Below, piece after piece: positions 9,909 through 22,221 of a DNA stretch of 64,000 nucleotides. The notes under the pieces are model-generated. The model was not told the origin of the DNA and did not search any database. It was given only the letters and a program-made list of their open reading frames with translations. How positions within the stretch are numbered: position 1 is the stretch's first letter; each line of letters opens with the position of its first letter. The position numbers and the translations under genes are program-made. Origin of the DNA: Bifiguratus adelaidae (Eukaryota; Mucoromycota; Endogonomycetes; Endogonales); contig MVBO01000065.1 in the NCBI GenBank assembly GCA_002261195.1, forward strand, positions 1-64,000. Reading direction: 5' to 3'.

Positions 9909-11330
9909 AATATCTAGATACCCCCACGTTAAGCACGAGATTTCGCACAATCAAATATTGTATAAATATCAAGTCGTTCGATTATCTGATTTGCTGTGCC
10001 CTTCGCAAGTAGATCATTCCGTTGGCCGTCATCGTCAATTCGGCGCTTAAGCCCTTATCGCAGTCGCCAAACGCACCATCTTTACCTCTGTAACGTTTGG
10101 TTTGGGATCGAATCAATATCATGTCTACAGTGAGGTAATATTATATTGGTTGCAGTGACGCGGTATAGCCCATATACTCCAAGCGCTCAAAACCGGGCGA
10201 TATCTTCCCGAACATCCATGCTGTACCGAGGGCGCTTTCGGATAGATTCCGCTCCTGCACGATATGAGAGAATGTGGGACAAGGCTGGAGAGATTCAGGT
10301 AGGACAAAGTAGTCAATGACATTTCTTCACATTGTCGATCACGTTTTTACATCCTGTATACACTCGCTGAGAGATCGTCATAGAACAATCGGCCGTATAC
10401 CTTACTGTAGCGTAGAAATGCTTCCATCGCTCGCTTCCTACAAACCACAAATAATTGGGATATACCATATATGGTTAGGTACCATAACTTTGATTTTTTG
10501 ACTAACCTGTCCCCAATACCGAGTATGACCCATGCGTTGGTAACCTTTTGATTGTAGGACAACATACTCATCATAATAGCTCATAAATACATGTATCAAT
10601 GTTCAATTATGGGTAGGGATGCAACGACCTGCAAGATCGGGCACGACCGCAAGACCTATACCTCAAGCATGCCCCACAATCATGCTTTGGTCTCCCGATT
10701 TCACTTGGGGCCACATCTGTATCACGCTCGCGTGGCACGGGTGCCTGTGACAACCTAAATAAAGTGACATCACCTACCTTTCCAGCGGTACCCGAGCCCT
10801 CATGGCTTTCCCGACTAAACCAAATAAAGTCATAGATGGCGGGACGAGTGCTGCACAACATCTCCGCAGCCCGTTCTACACTGTTCCATGCACATGGTTG
10901 AATGTTTACCGCTGCGGGTTATTCTGAATGCGAAATTTTTTCACTCGTTTTCTTCATTCCCCTAACCCTTGTTCCATTTTTTTCCCTGTGCGTTCCGTTT
11001 CACTCTGTGTGTCCTCATCTGCTCATTGTGCTCCACCGACGCTTTGCATCTCCTGTTGGAGACTGTTTGCTAGAGCTTCGCTTCATCTGGGATAGGGGGA
11101 CGGTCATACAAGGCCTTCTTCGCGCATAGTCACACCTCATCTGAGTCATCAAACAACGCGAGTCTAACAACGTCAGCTTTTGTTCGCCTTGGTCTGGAGA
11201 CGTTGACAAGGCTTCGTCATCCGTTCCGAATTGTCGCGCAGCTTTTACGCTTTTGTGCGCCTATCGACTATTTATCGTGTTCCATTGTCCATCCCTGTTG
11301 GCTCATTGAAAAGAGTCATCTTGTAGTCAG
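9909..11330. other. Long gap without a firmly supported gene
   Basis: The right end (about 10960-11330) is pyrimidine-rich and fits the promoter and 5' UTR of CDC24. On the minus strand, short open pieces occur at 10138-10280 (ending in QPI and a TAA), 10505-10590 (starting MSYYDEYVVLQ) and 10785-10905 (containing TRPAIYDFIWFSRE). They are flanked by plausible GT and AG sites, so a small multi-exon gene is possible. I could not join them in one frame without choosing weak sites, and I recognise no family. Confidence 0.3.
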
Positions 11331-14146
11331 ATGTCGGTTAGTGCAGCAAAGAGGCGGACACCGTCGCTTGGCACCATCCCTAGTATGTCCACCATCACCA
11401 TTGATTTGCCAGTAGCCACGCCATCCATCACAAACAAACCCGCTTCCACGTCAGCTTCCTTGTACCACACTTGTCGTTCCGTTCTGGACCGTCTTGATGC
11501 TGTTCCAGGCTTGCCGTTCTATCTCGACTTAGACAACCATCCTCCTATTATCACCTCACCCACTCTATCCGAACCAGCGACGCCCTCCCTGGGTGCCGGT
11601 GACCCAGTAACGCGCCTGTGGCAGATATGCCGGCACGGTACCTCTCTATGTCTCTTGTACAACACTCTACGACCCGAAAAGCCGCTCAAAGTGAGCAAGG
11701 ATACCCATCTCAACACGGTGAACTCTTGTAAAGCCATGGTCTATCACTTTATCGTTGCCTGTCGCAACGACCTTCAAATTCCAGAGGATGACCTCTTCAC
11801 CATCACCGATCTTTACCACAATGACACCAACGGATTTGTCAAGGTGCTCAAGACCGTCAATTTGGTCTTGGATATGCTTGAGGCCGAAGGCATCATTCAG
11901 GTCCACTCTTCACAGCGCAACTCAGACCCGGACGCGCCAAAGGACACCCGAGACAGAGTAGTTCTGGAACTGCTGGAAACAGAGCGAAAATATGTTCAAG
12001 ATATGGAGATATTGCAGACCTACATGCGGGAACTTTCGAACCAAAAGATCTTGCCTGCCGATACGATCCATTACCTCTTTGCGAACCTGAATTCCCTTGT
12101 GGACTTTCAGCGGCGGTTTCTCATCGCTATTGAATCCAATGCCGACATGAGCCCGCAAGAGCAGCGGTTTGGACGACTATTCATTGAGATGGAGGAATCG
12201 TTCTCTGTCTACGAGCCGTTCTGCGCCAACTATCATTCAGCTCAAGATCTTGCTCTGCAACTTACTCCGACTTTGCAGCAGTTGAAAGATCTTGTTGATC
12301 CGACCTACGAACTGCCATCTTTGCTCATCAAACCAGTTCAGAGGATCTGCAAATACCCGCTTCTGCTGAATGAGCTTACCAAGAGCACACCCAAGGATTG
12401 GCCTCATTATGCGGAGATGGCTGAAGGCTTGGAAACGATGAGAAGGGTGACGGAAAGGGTGAATGAAACGCAGAGAAAGCAGGAGAATATGCAAGCAGTA
12501 CAAGACTTGAAGAAGCGAGTTGAAGATTGGAAGGTGAGTAACGCCTTTGCCGCTGTGCCACACGTACATCAAACTCAAAATTATGCCAATTAGGGTTACG
12601 ATGTGGATCACTTTGGATCTTTGCTGCTTCAAGAGAAATTTCTCATGTCAAGTAACGACGCGGAGCGTGAATTGCACGTCTTTCTCTTCGAAAAGATCTT
12701 GCTGATTTGCAAAGAAATTAAGGATACCAGCAAGAGGTTGGGCAAGAACGCTTCCATCAAAAAGAAGAAACGCGGCAGCTTACAGATGAAGGGCAAGATT
12801 TTCATCACCTCCCTCCTGCAAGTGGTGAACGCAAGCAAAAATGGTAAGTACTGGCTTGTATATGTTGGAGAGTGCACACTTATAATCGTACGGCAGGCGT
12901 CTGGTCTCTAAAAGTATTCTGGCGTGATCATGAGGTGGAGTCATTCTCCCTTAGATGCCAAAATGAAGAGCAACTGAAGCAGTGGGAGACTACGCTCAAC
13001 CGGCTATTGTCGGAAGCAGCTAATCCCACATCCAACGGCAATGGAGAACCGGCTGCTTCAACAAAACGTAATGTATCCAACACGCATTTGACATCGCTTG
13101 CAAATCTGGAAGTCACTCCGCGTTTCGAACGAGATGACGACGCCAGCTCATTTATTGATGAGGATGAGGATGAGGATGAGGAAGATGGGGAAGAGATGGA
13201 GGAGACTGAAGAGTGGCAAAACAACGGCAAGACGAGATCTGCGAATCCACGTCCTGGACGGCCGCGTGGACGTACACAAGATGGAGGCGAGTTGCCTCGT
13301 ATCCCCACAAGCGGCCGATCGCATATGTCCAATCTATCTGGCGTGTCCTTGCCGCCATTACCACGATCTGCCTCCTCATCTACGACCACTAACACAACTA
13401 CACCGACCGATTACTCGTGCTACCCGGCTTCACCGCCTCCTTCCAATCCATCGTCACCCACTACTTCCGCTCGGGGGTCGACAGGTAGCACGGCTTCTAT
13501 ATGGAAGCGAAGGAGCGGCGAGGACGCTTCTCCTCTTGCGGATACGGTCGCAAAGTTCATGATGTCACCGGAAGGGAACACACCAACAGATGATTACCGT
13601 CACCAGTATCCCAATGGCCCGTCTCCGCGTATGACTCGAGCCCACTCACATTCGGTAGATCCAAACAGTGGTGCGTCTTTCACAAATGGACATCCCATGC
13701 CGCTGAGTGTTAACAGCACATTGATTGCTCAACGTCTTCGGTCTCAGTCAAGTCCAAATGTTCATAATCGTCCATCTACATCTGGTGTCACAACACCCAC
13801 GGCCGCCAGTACCCCTGGACTGGCTGGACTGGCGCGAATGACCGATAGCCCGCTTACAACCGAGAAGCCATTGACCCCGAACTCACCCGGATCTATAAAA
13901 TTGAAGCTCAACTTTAATGACGGTATTTATGTCGTCGTGGTTCCTCAGGAAATCGAGTATGCTGAATTGGTCGAGAAGGTGGAGAAGAAAGTCCGCTTAT
14001 GCGGAAACCTCAAGGCCGATACTGTTCTGCGTATCAAGTATCAGGATGAAGATGGCGATTACATCACGATCAATTCGGACGATGACATCCAGATGGCTTT
14101 CGAGGGTCGTGGTGGAGGCAGCACCGTCAATCTATTCGTGTCGTAA
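11331..14146 (+). CDS. CDC24: Cdc24-type Rho guanine nucleotide exchange factor
   Basis: Three exons (11331-12533, 12594-12843, 12897-14146) encode 900 residues. In order there is a calponin-homology-like Cdc24 region (about 40-190, with DPVTRLWQICRHGTSLCLLYN), a Dbl-homology domain (about 205-390, with LLETERKYVQDMEIL and IKPVQRICKYPLLLNEL), and a PH domain (about 402-525). A long Ser/Pro-rich linker with an acidic DEDEDEDEE run follows. A C-terminal PB1 domain (about 815-900) carries the acidic YQDEDGDYITINSDDD motif. In fungi Cdc24 activates Cdc42 to set cell polarity, and its PB1 domain binds the scaffold Bem1/Scd2. Both introns have GTGAGT or GTAAGT donors and restore the frame exactly. 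The domain order and length match the family. Confidence 0.96.
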
Positions 14147-14448
14147 ATCTGGTGACTACGAGGTGTGCGCGTAGAAGTCAAGGCGATGAAATTAGAAAAT
14201 AGAGAGAGGAAGAATGCTGATGAAAGGCTTATAGATGAGCCATCTAGCTCATTCATGTGTATAGCATACTATATATATACATATGTTGCAAACCGACCAT
14301 TTTGCATCCGTTGTGCTCTTTTTTCCTGGCCACAACTGGTGACGGAGTCATTCTTTCGGTCCTCGCAGTAGCTTCTTGGCGCCTCACAGGTTCAAAGTCT
14401 TATTTCATTGACTTGCATTTGATCAATTACATCGAATCGAACAGGCAC
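14147..14448. other. Shared 3' region of convergent CDC24 and malate synthase
   Basis: This 302-base tail-to-tail gap includes an AT-rich tract (near 14268-14285) that suits 3'-end formation. No gene is visible. Confidence 0.4.
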
Positions 14449-16141
14449 TTAATGTACACTCATGTCGGCTGCGACAACATCATCGTAGAGCAAAGTGGTC
14501 AAGAAATCGGCATAATTATCTTCTCCAGTGATTTGGTCCCACATGGCTGCCTTGGCGGCTTCATACTTTGTCGATGCGTACTTGTCACCCATCTTCTCCT
14601 TGATATTCTCAATTTCCTCCTTTAAAACCGATTGCAAATAAGAGCCAGTGATCTTTGTACCTTCTGCAGTTACCGGCTCGTGCTTGGCCCATTGCCACAG
14701 CTGCGACCTAGAAATCTCTGCCGTGGCCGCATCCTCCATAAGGCCGTGGATAGGAACACATCCAATGCCGCGTAACCAGGATTCCATGTATCGTAAGCAC
14801 ACGTCAATATTGGATCGGATGCCCTTGTCTGTGATCTTGCCAGCGAAATTCACATTTAACAAATCTTGTGCAGTGATGTTGACACCGTTGCGACTGACTT
14901 GCAACTGATTCGGTTTGCCTTTCAGTCCGTGCTCAAAAATGTCAAGCGCAAGAGAGACTAAGCCAGGATGAGCAACCCAAGTGCCGTCATGTCCAGCCTC
15001 GACTTCTCTTTGCTTATCTTTACGAACACTTTCCATGGCCGCATCGTTCGCTTCCTTGTTGTCCTTCACCGGAATGTGAGCAGACATGCCACCCATTGCA
15101 TGTACGCCGCGCCGATGACAAGTTTTGATCAATAATTCAACGTAGGCATTCATGAAAGGCACCGTCATACTAACATCGGAGCGATCGGGAAGTACGAATT
15201 CCTTGTGTAAGCGGAACTTTTTGATCATTGAGAAAATGTAGTCCCAACGACCGCAGTTAAGACCAGCAGAGTGATCGCGTAACTCGTAAATAATCTCGTC
15301 CATTTCGAACGCCGCCAGGATCGTTTCAATGAGCACTGTGGCTCTGATGGTACCACAGGGAAGGGAAACGTAGGACTGAGCGGCGTTGAAGATATCGTTC
15401 CATAGACGGGCTTCCAAATGCGACTCCATTTTCGGAAGGTAAAAATACGGGCCCCAACCTCGGGCTAACAATGCCTTGGCATTGTGGAAAAAGTAGACTC
15501 CAAAGTCAAAGATAGATGCCGATATAGGTGCGCCATCGACTTCGACATGCTTTTCCACCATATGCCATCCTCGTGGTCTAGAGGAGTGAGTGTGAATAAG
15601 AGCCAAGATAATGCGCTTAAGAATGGCATAGAATAACTTACCGAACCAATAGGACAGACACTAATCCATCGTCTCGCAGTTTATATTGCTTACCATTATC
15701 ACCTTCAAAGGAGATCGTTCCATTGATGGCATCGCGCAGGTTCACCTGTCCCTCCAAACAATTTGACCATGTTGGGCAATTGGAATCTTCAAAATCGGCC
15801 ATATACGTCTTTGCACCAGCATTCAGTCCATTAATGAGCATTTTACGTGATGGCGGTCCAGTGATTTCGACCGATCGATTCTGCAAGGCCGGTGTGGGTT
15901 CCGGGCCTCTCCATGTATCATCATTTCGAATGTGCTCGGTCTCCTTCAAGAAGTCCGGTCGTTCACCATTATCAATAGCCTTTTGTCGCTCTACCCGCTT
16001 TTGGAGCAGCTCTTGTCGAGTCTTTTCGAACGAGCGATGAAGTGAAGCGAGGAATTCGAGCACTTGCGGCGTGAGAGTTTCTGACTGTGCGGGATGTCCC
16101 CTGGAAACGACATGAACACCTTTCACGGTATCTTGAACCAT
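14449..16141 (-). CDS. Malate synthase
   Basis: Two exons (16141-15642 and 15577-14449) give 542 residues, the usual length for eukaryotic malate synthase A. The active-site signature around [17 protein letters not shown] is at about 15235-15290, and [12 protein letters not shown] and the GxxxPxK-type core segments are also present. The intron (15578-15641, GTAAGT...CTAG) splits an Arg codon and joins cleanly. The enzyme condenses glyoxylate with acetyl-CoA to malate in the glyoxylate cycle, which is needed for growth on fatty acids or C2 compounds. The C-terminus ends in SVH, so it lacks a classical SKL-type peroxisomal signal, and I see no obvious PTS2. Localisation may be cytosolic or by another route. 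Confidence 0.96.
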
Positions 16142-16843
16142 GACAAATAAATTACTAATGAGTTTTAAAACCGTTGATTGAATGAGGCAAAGAAGCGAGA
16201 CGTTAAATACGTTGCCCGAGGTTGGCCGAACCAAAGGTTGAACACAGCATTGCATTGCCAAGCACGTCACATACCTACCTTTGGTGGGGATACTACCAAA
16301 TTAGGCAATAATCCTACCCTGCTCTCCCCGATGGCGAGTCGGCACATCGTTGCTCCTTTGATCGCTTGTCGATATGATTTTTGTAATGCAGCCTTTGGTG
16401 GGAGAATATACCTCTTTAGTGAAGACGCTGGACCGTGACCCACGTCTCGTCCCAAAGAGAGGTCAAGTGAAGCCCTTGCGGTCTGAAGGGATTCAGTCTG
16501 TAGTTACATTCGGCGCTGCCTCTACAGGGGCCATTGAGTCAAAATTCATTGTTTGCTTAACGAGCGTTATGTACTTGCGATTTCTTTGCCGGGACTGATA
16601 AAGCCAAAACGGAACTCAATATACTTTCCGTATCCTTCCATGATTGCCTCATTTAGGACTTTTCGCGGAAATGCACGGCTGTCGATGGCAGCTGACTGCA
16701 CACAACTGAAAGGTTCCACGCCTTCGAGATTACAATGGCCAAAAACTATGGGGAGCTTTTCATATGTAACCAGTTACATTTCTCCAATTCCTGCGCTTGC
16801 GATCTGAACTTGAATTTCAGTGCACGAAGGGGATTGAACCATA
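16142..16843. other. Promoter region of malate synthase / 3' side of COPB2
   Basis: About 700 bases lie between the malate synthase start and the coatomer gene stop. Given its neighbour, this should hold the carbon-source control of malate synthase, but I could not assign a factor site with confidence and no gene is evident. Confidence 0.4.
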
Positions 16844-19800
16844 TTATGTTTCTGCGGCTATCTCAACAGCATTCGACTCTTCGTCCAATGCACCTTGTGC
16901 ATCTACCGCATCCACTTCTACCTCTGCCTCCTTTTCGTCATCCACCGTATCTAGAGGTTGTGCAGGGTTCTGCTGCGAAAATTCGGCAAAGAGGTCTCGA
17001 TGCTTCTCAGAATCAGCGATACTAGAGGCTGTTTTGGTGCGGCCAGTGCGTTCTAAATCTTCTTTCCAAAGCTTGACTACCCGAGGTATCTGCTTTGGAG
17101 CGTATGTTCGAGCAAACATAGCAGCTTCCGGAATGCGTTCAGTTTTGATGAGTAGGTCGATGCATTCGTTGACCGCACCGACTTGTTGATACGCTGTGAA
17201 AGCGATGTTGTTCTTGCCCGTTTTAGCTGTTGGGTGATATCAGTATAAACTACTGCGCTTGGTCATCGAAGGAGTATTTACCTGCTAAATCAGCCAATTG
17301 TCGCATTCCATCGGCATTGCCTGTCGACGAATACAATAGGAGAAGACCACTGAGATCGTTTCCTTTGACGAGGCACTCCTCAGCGAGATCCAGCTAAGAA
17401 CGCGTTAGTCATTTGTTAACGCGAAAGAGTATAGGCCTTCATACCTTCCACATTGAGATTGCAGAGTCGCCAATAGTCCTCCATTTGGCTTCAGAGCTTG
17501 ACTCACGAGCGATATCGGTAGCGATGGCCAGCTTATTGAGTTGGATGGCGAGGTCAAATTTGTGTTCAACGTCCGTAGACACATCCAGAGCTTTCTCTTT
17601 AAGATCCTGAGCTTCCAAGAATCTGGCAATTCGGTTTCGCTGATCGGTAGGTATGGTAGGGAGTAGTTCGTCCGCGGCCGCGATATCACCGCGTAGAATA
17701 GCTGTTTGATATTCGATGACGGTTAAAGAGAATGCATAGCTGTACACATTGACATCCTGCATATTCGTATTAAAATCTAGCCTTCTATTGTAAATGTACG
17801 TCAACTTACCTTGTCAGCCAAGTATATCCGATTATCACGGGGGGAATATCCCAGCAAATACATGTTGCTGTCCAAAAATATCAGTTTCTGTGCGGAATAG
17901 AGGGTTGGTGACTTACATATCAAAATGACTGATTGTATACACCTGGCTACCAATCAGATAGTTCAGACGGTTGGCAGAGTTGGTGTAGATGAAGCAGTCG
18001 CCGACCCAAGTACCTGTCTTGACGCTAGAAACCAAAGTGTTAGTCGCCGGTAGGCTGTCATTTGAATAAAACACAAACCTTTCATCAATCTCCGTTACGA
18101 ACTCAAGGGCCTCTTCAACACCTTCTTCGCCAATTTGAGCTCCAGACTCCACGAAACTAGTGAATGCTTGGCGATTGAAACGAAGGACGTAGAAGGAATC
18201 CTCGCAGGCAATTGCCACCAAGTCGCCAGATTCGGACCAATAGAGATTTCTCGGAACGACGTCAATTCGACGTACGAGGGCACCATTCTCCCAGTCGTAC
18301 AAGTTGAGGAAGCTTGAAGATCGGACACCGAGAAGATTACCGCCAAAAATATTTTCTGCTGAATATCCTAGACGTCCTATCAGGTTTGTTCTCTCCTTGA
18401 AATTCTTGTAAACGCGAATTTTGGACGTGGATTCCCGTACTGCATATCTGCGGAAGGAAGTCAGCCTTCGTCTCAGCTTTGGCATTCGAAGTGCTTACTC
18501 ATTAGAATCAGCAGCCCAGACGAAGTCCAAGCCACTGCCGTAGCTTTTGTTGCGCCAAGCAACGGCAGTATAGATGATGTATTCACCATCACCACAAACA
18601 ACAGCGAAGCGGCCATTGGGGGAATGTTGAAGTGTTTGCGGATAGACCTCACAGCTTCCCAGATCCTTTACAGGTAGAGCAAGTCGCTCTCCGTCTTTAA
18701 TATTTTCATCTGAAGCAGTGGTGAGCGGGGAATGCAACTTCTGGTTGCCGAACCTACCCAATCCTGTTCTAGTGTTTGTAGTTTGTATCTCGGACTGCTT
18801 TGCCCATATAATTTTGCCCGTATTGTCCATCGAAACTGCAGGCTCTTCCCGACCAAGCTTCACAACCACGACACCTTCATCGTAACCAAAACCTACGTTA
18901 TTTGTTCCCTTTTGGAATGCAATGCACCACGCTCGCTCAAGGCCATGATTCAATGTGTTCTCTAGGCGGTAGGTGTTGGAATGCCACAAGCGGATGGTTC
19001 CATCTTCGGCGCCGGAGACGATAATTGGAAGGTCGGGATGGAAAGCTGTAAAGCAGACGTTTTGGGTATGGCCTTCGAGCGTCTGAACGCAGCTCTTGTT
19101 CTGATAATCCCACACCTTGATTAGCCTAAATGCATGTCAGCATATTATCGAATCATGTTGCAACTGCTGTGCCTTACTTGTCGTCAGCGCCCGATACGAG
19201 ATAAGGCTTGTCTCCTCCTGCAAAATAATCGACGTAGTTGACGCCTTTGTCATGGCCTTCAAGGGTATAGTTGGCGACTGGACTGCCAAGACTCCAGATT
19301 TTGATTGTTCGATCAAGACAAGCCGACGCGAATGTATTGGAATCCTTTGGATTGAAGGTCAAGTGCATGACATAGTGTGTGTGTCCCTCAAAGACTTGCA
19401 TACACTTCCATCCTTTCTCCCAGTTCCATAAACGTATCGTCATATCATCGGATCCAGACAAGAGCAGCGGTTGGGTTGGATGTACAGCCATACAACGAAC
19501 ATAGTCCGCATGGGCTTCGAAACTTGTGACCTTTTCGTGAGTGTTGTAGTTGAAAACGCGAATTTGCATGTCATCAGCACCCGCAATCAACCAATTCTTC
19601 CTAGCAACAAACTTGGCCGCTCGCACTAACGATAAATCATTGCTTAGTGCCTAATGCTTTCTCCATTCTTGATGTTGACTTACCTGGCAAGTCAGTGACC
19701 TCGAACGTTTTAACAAGTGCTTGCGTCTCATAGTTCCAAATGTGAATGTTGCCATTATAAAAGGACGCAAGGATCCAAGGTTCTGTTGGATGAAAGTCCA

Positions 19801-20014
19801 CACACTTGACCCTGTCTGAGCGTGCAAAGAGCTTCCTCTGTGGAAGAAGGCAGTGTTAGACCGCATGTCCGGCACTGATGAGCTTCACGAGTAATGTCGT
19901 ACCTTGATTTCTAACCGCATAACCTACGAATGAACAAGAACAAGTAGACTATTAGCCAACGCATGGAACTCTCTGCATGTCGCTGTAATTTTGCAGAGCT
20001 TATGTACTCACCAT
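16844..20014 (-). CDS. COPB2: Coatomer subunit beta' (COPB2 / Sec27)
   Basis: This is a many-exon gene. Exon 1 is just the ATG at 20012-20014 before a GTGAGT donor. Exon 2 (19903-19923) encodes VMRLEIK, and exon 3 begins [17 protein letters not shown], the invariant N-terminus of beta'-COP. WD40 repeats follow, seen in [29 protein letters not shown] and [13 protein letters not shown] (19626-18700). The coatomer WD-associated region comes next ([31 protein letters not shown]), and then the alpha-solenoid exons at 17800-17000. The last exon ends in a short acidic tail at 16844. Beta'-COP is part of the COPI cage and its propeller reads KKxx retrieval signals on Golgi-to-ER cargo. Several middle introns (for example near 17230, 17400 and 17810) have standard GT-AG ends. 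Confidence 0.95.
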
Positions 20015-20131
20015 CTTGATAGCCCTACCGCAGCAAGATGGCGTTCCTTGTACGTGTCAGAACGCTCGTTGACCACGACCCTGCTACGTCACCAGAATAC
20101 TTTGTGACGTCGACAGTTTATTGTGAAGGAA

Positions 20132-21186
20132 TTAAATTACAGCCGTGACATTCGCAGGAGACGCGACGCCTCCAAATCGATTCAAAGGAGCTGATGTCAG
20201 TAAACAAGCATGGCGTCCGAGCTGCTTCAAACGCTTGGCGAGGCGTTGCAGATCGAAAAACTCCCCAATAGGACATCCAAAGGAACCAAGCAGATCTTCG
20301 TGTATGAAACGCGTGGTAGGAGGATAAACCTCAAATGAAGGACAGTCAGCGGATACAGCTGCGAACTGCGAGTCCCAAATCCATTCAAGAATATCCTCAC
20401 TTGGATCGACTCCAAGACAGGTAGGTGCATGGGTAGAGGCTAGCTCCTTGCACGTAGCTTCGTCAGCTGTCTCATACCATTCAATCCAACCAGTGCGGAT
20501 CATCAAGATGTCTCCCGGTTTAATTGCGATCTTGTCGGCAGCGATGACGTTATTGAGGTCTTGTAAAGTGACCTTGTAAGTGCGATAATCGTATTCAATG
20601 TTGTTGGCATCAGCATATGCCTTCCAATCCAACAGTATGGCGCGAGCAGTGATTCCACGACGCGCCATATGATGAATGCCCAAATGACCTACTGCGTTGG
20701 GTCCCTTGACACCATTATAAAAAGTTCCAGCTTTGGTATTTCCCACATGCAACAAGCCGTCCCACTGAGTGGATGCTTGCGTATTCATGTCGAGATAGAT
20801 ATCGTCATTAGCCAAAGGAAATCCTTGGTCACTAAAGTTTTTGACCTTAACCCCTCCAGCAGCGCATCCAAAGAGAGGGGGGATCGGGCTAAATTTGACA
20901 ACAGTCGTGAAGATGTGTATTGACATTCTGCTTACGTACATACCAGCTCCAAGGCCCAATTGAGAAAGTACGATTCACCCGTTTAAATCTCCTTTGCTGC
21001 ATTTAGAGCAGTTTGCGGTGTAAGATGGTTGAGCGTACCGAGTTCATCTTTCTGTCCAAACACATGCCTTTGTAAGAGCTATTAGTAAGGCAGGTTAGTG
21101 TTACATGGACTGCCCTACCATGCCTTCCTCTGCGGCTGTCCTTCGACGAAGAATGGGAGATCCTTATACTTGGGAAAGTTGGTCAT
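20132..21186 (-). pseudogene. Cyclase-family (kynurenine formamidase-like) gene interrupted by one in-frame stop
   Basis: The exons join as follows. The ATG at 21184-21186 starts MTNFPKYKDLPFFVEGQPQR...W. An intron follows, and the next exon reads HVFGQKDELGTLNHLTPQ...AAKEI. A TAA (20983-20985) comes next, and the same frame continues TGESYFLNWALELVCT. A 47-base intron (GTAAGC...TTTAG) leads to the 3' exon with PLFGCAAGG, NTQASTQWDG, GIHHMARRGI, DILMIRTGW and FIHEDLLG. These are hallmark segments of the fungal cyclase (PF04199) family, metal-dependent hydrolases related to kynurenine formamidase. Everything after the stop is intact for some 260 codons, and TAA replaces a residue that is usually basic (AAA to TAA is one change). 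Either a recent nonsense mutation, a base-call error or an inactive allele fits. Confidence 0.72.
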
Positions 21187-22221
21187 GAACGATAGTTTGA
21201 TTGCTTGTGAACAAGACTCAGTACGCTTCGTAAGCAAGAGAATATTTTCATTGATTGGTAAGAAACTTACAATTGCCATTTACGGTTGACGCAGTCCCAC
21301 GGACATTTCGAATTTCAAGGCTTTTGACTAAGGCCCACACAAGACCGTTTGTCCTCGGCAGTTTGTAAGCCTTCTACGTCCTATAGGAAAAGGCAATTCA
21401 AGCAGTAGATGGCTGCATGGAGTGTAAGGAACAAGAGCGGAATTAGGGTATAGAAGTCATGTCTAGTCCGTAGATCCGGATGAATGCCCACGCTGGGGAC
21501 AAAACCGCTTGCGCATTGTACGAGCCTAATACCAGAGCTGCATGATGGAAACTACCACAAAATGGCTGAAACCCATGGAACAGCACCGGCTCATCAAGGC
21601 AAATGATACAATAATGAATTGGCCAGATACATTTGTGTGAATTGACTCTGTGTTTTCGACGGCATTGGCAAACTGAAGTAAAACATTCAACACCATTCAA
21701 TGAGCCAGTCAAGCACAGATGCTGTTCCAGCATTGTAGACATTGCAATGCCTTTGAATCAAACCGGTTCCTCAGTGTAGGCTGTGGTATGGCTCAAGGAA
21801 CTGTTCCCGTAATATCTTGAGAAAGCATACTGATGCTGATAGATGCTTTGGTGATGGGCAGCCGATGTAAAAGCAGGTACCGCGCGAACCTAAAGCAAAT
21901 AGGGTCAAGTTATTGTATCCAACTCCAACTGGACAGGTCAGTGCATCAATTCTGATGACGTTGACAGACAGCGGTAATAAGCTCAAGACAGGTATAAGCA
22001 AGACTCGTAAAAACTGCACTCATACACATTGAGGAATTTAAGTCAATTGAGTTGGAGCAACCATCAGTATCCATCCCTTTCATTTCTCATCACATTAGGA
22101 AACGCGTTGGCTGCGCACTTGACGCAATTTGATGACGTCACCATTTCAGCAGCATGTAAAGGTCGTCTCACAGCGCTTCGCTTCCTACTTTTCCCGTCTT
22201 TCACAGTTCGTTCGCGCAGAC
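21187..22221. other. Gene-free stretch before SKP1
   Basis: About one kilobase. The right end is the SKP1 promoter/5' UTR. On the minus strand a frame at 22016-21771 begins with a hydrophobic run (FLRVLLIPVLSLLPLSV) followed by several Cys, but it has no ATG and an in-frame TGA directly upstream. A second minus frame at 21742-21443 is Cys-rich. I do not call a gene here. Confidence 0.35.

Noticed and set aside
13160..13200. GATGAG repeat in CDC24
   Set aside because: It encodes the acidic linker run and is normal low-complexity sequence in this protein.
21443..22019. Minus-strand frames that look like a small secreted Cys-rich protein
   Set aside because: The hydrophobic start has no ATG and an in-frame TGA directly upstream, and the two frames do not join with convincing splice sites.
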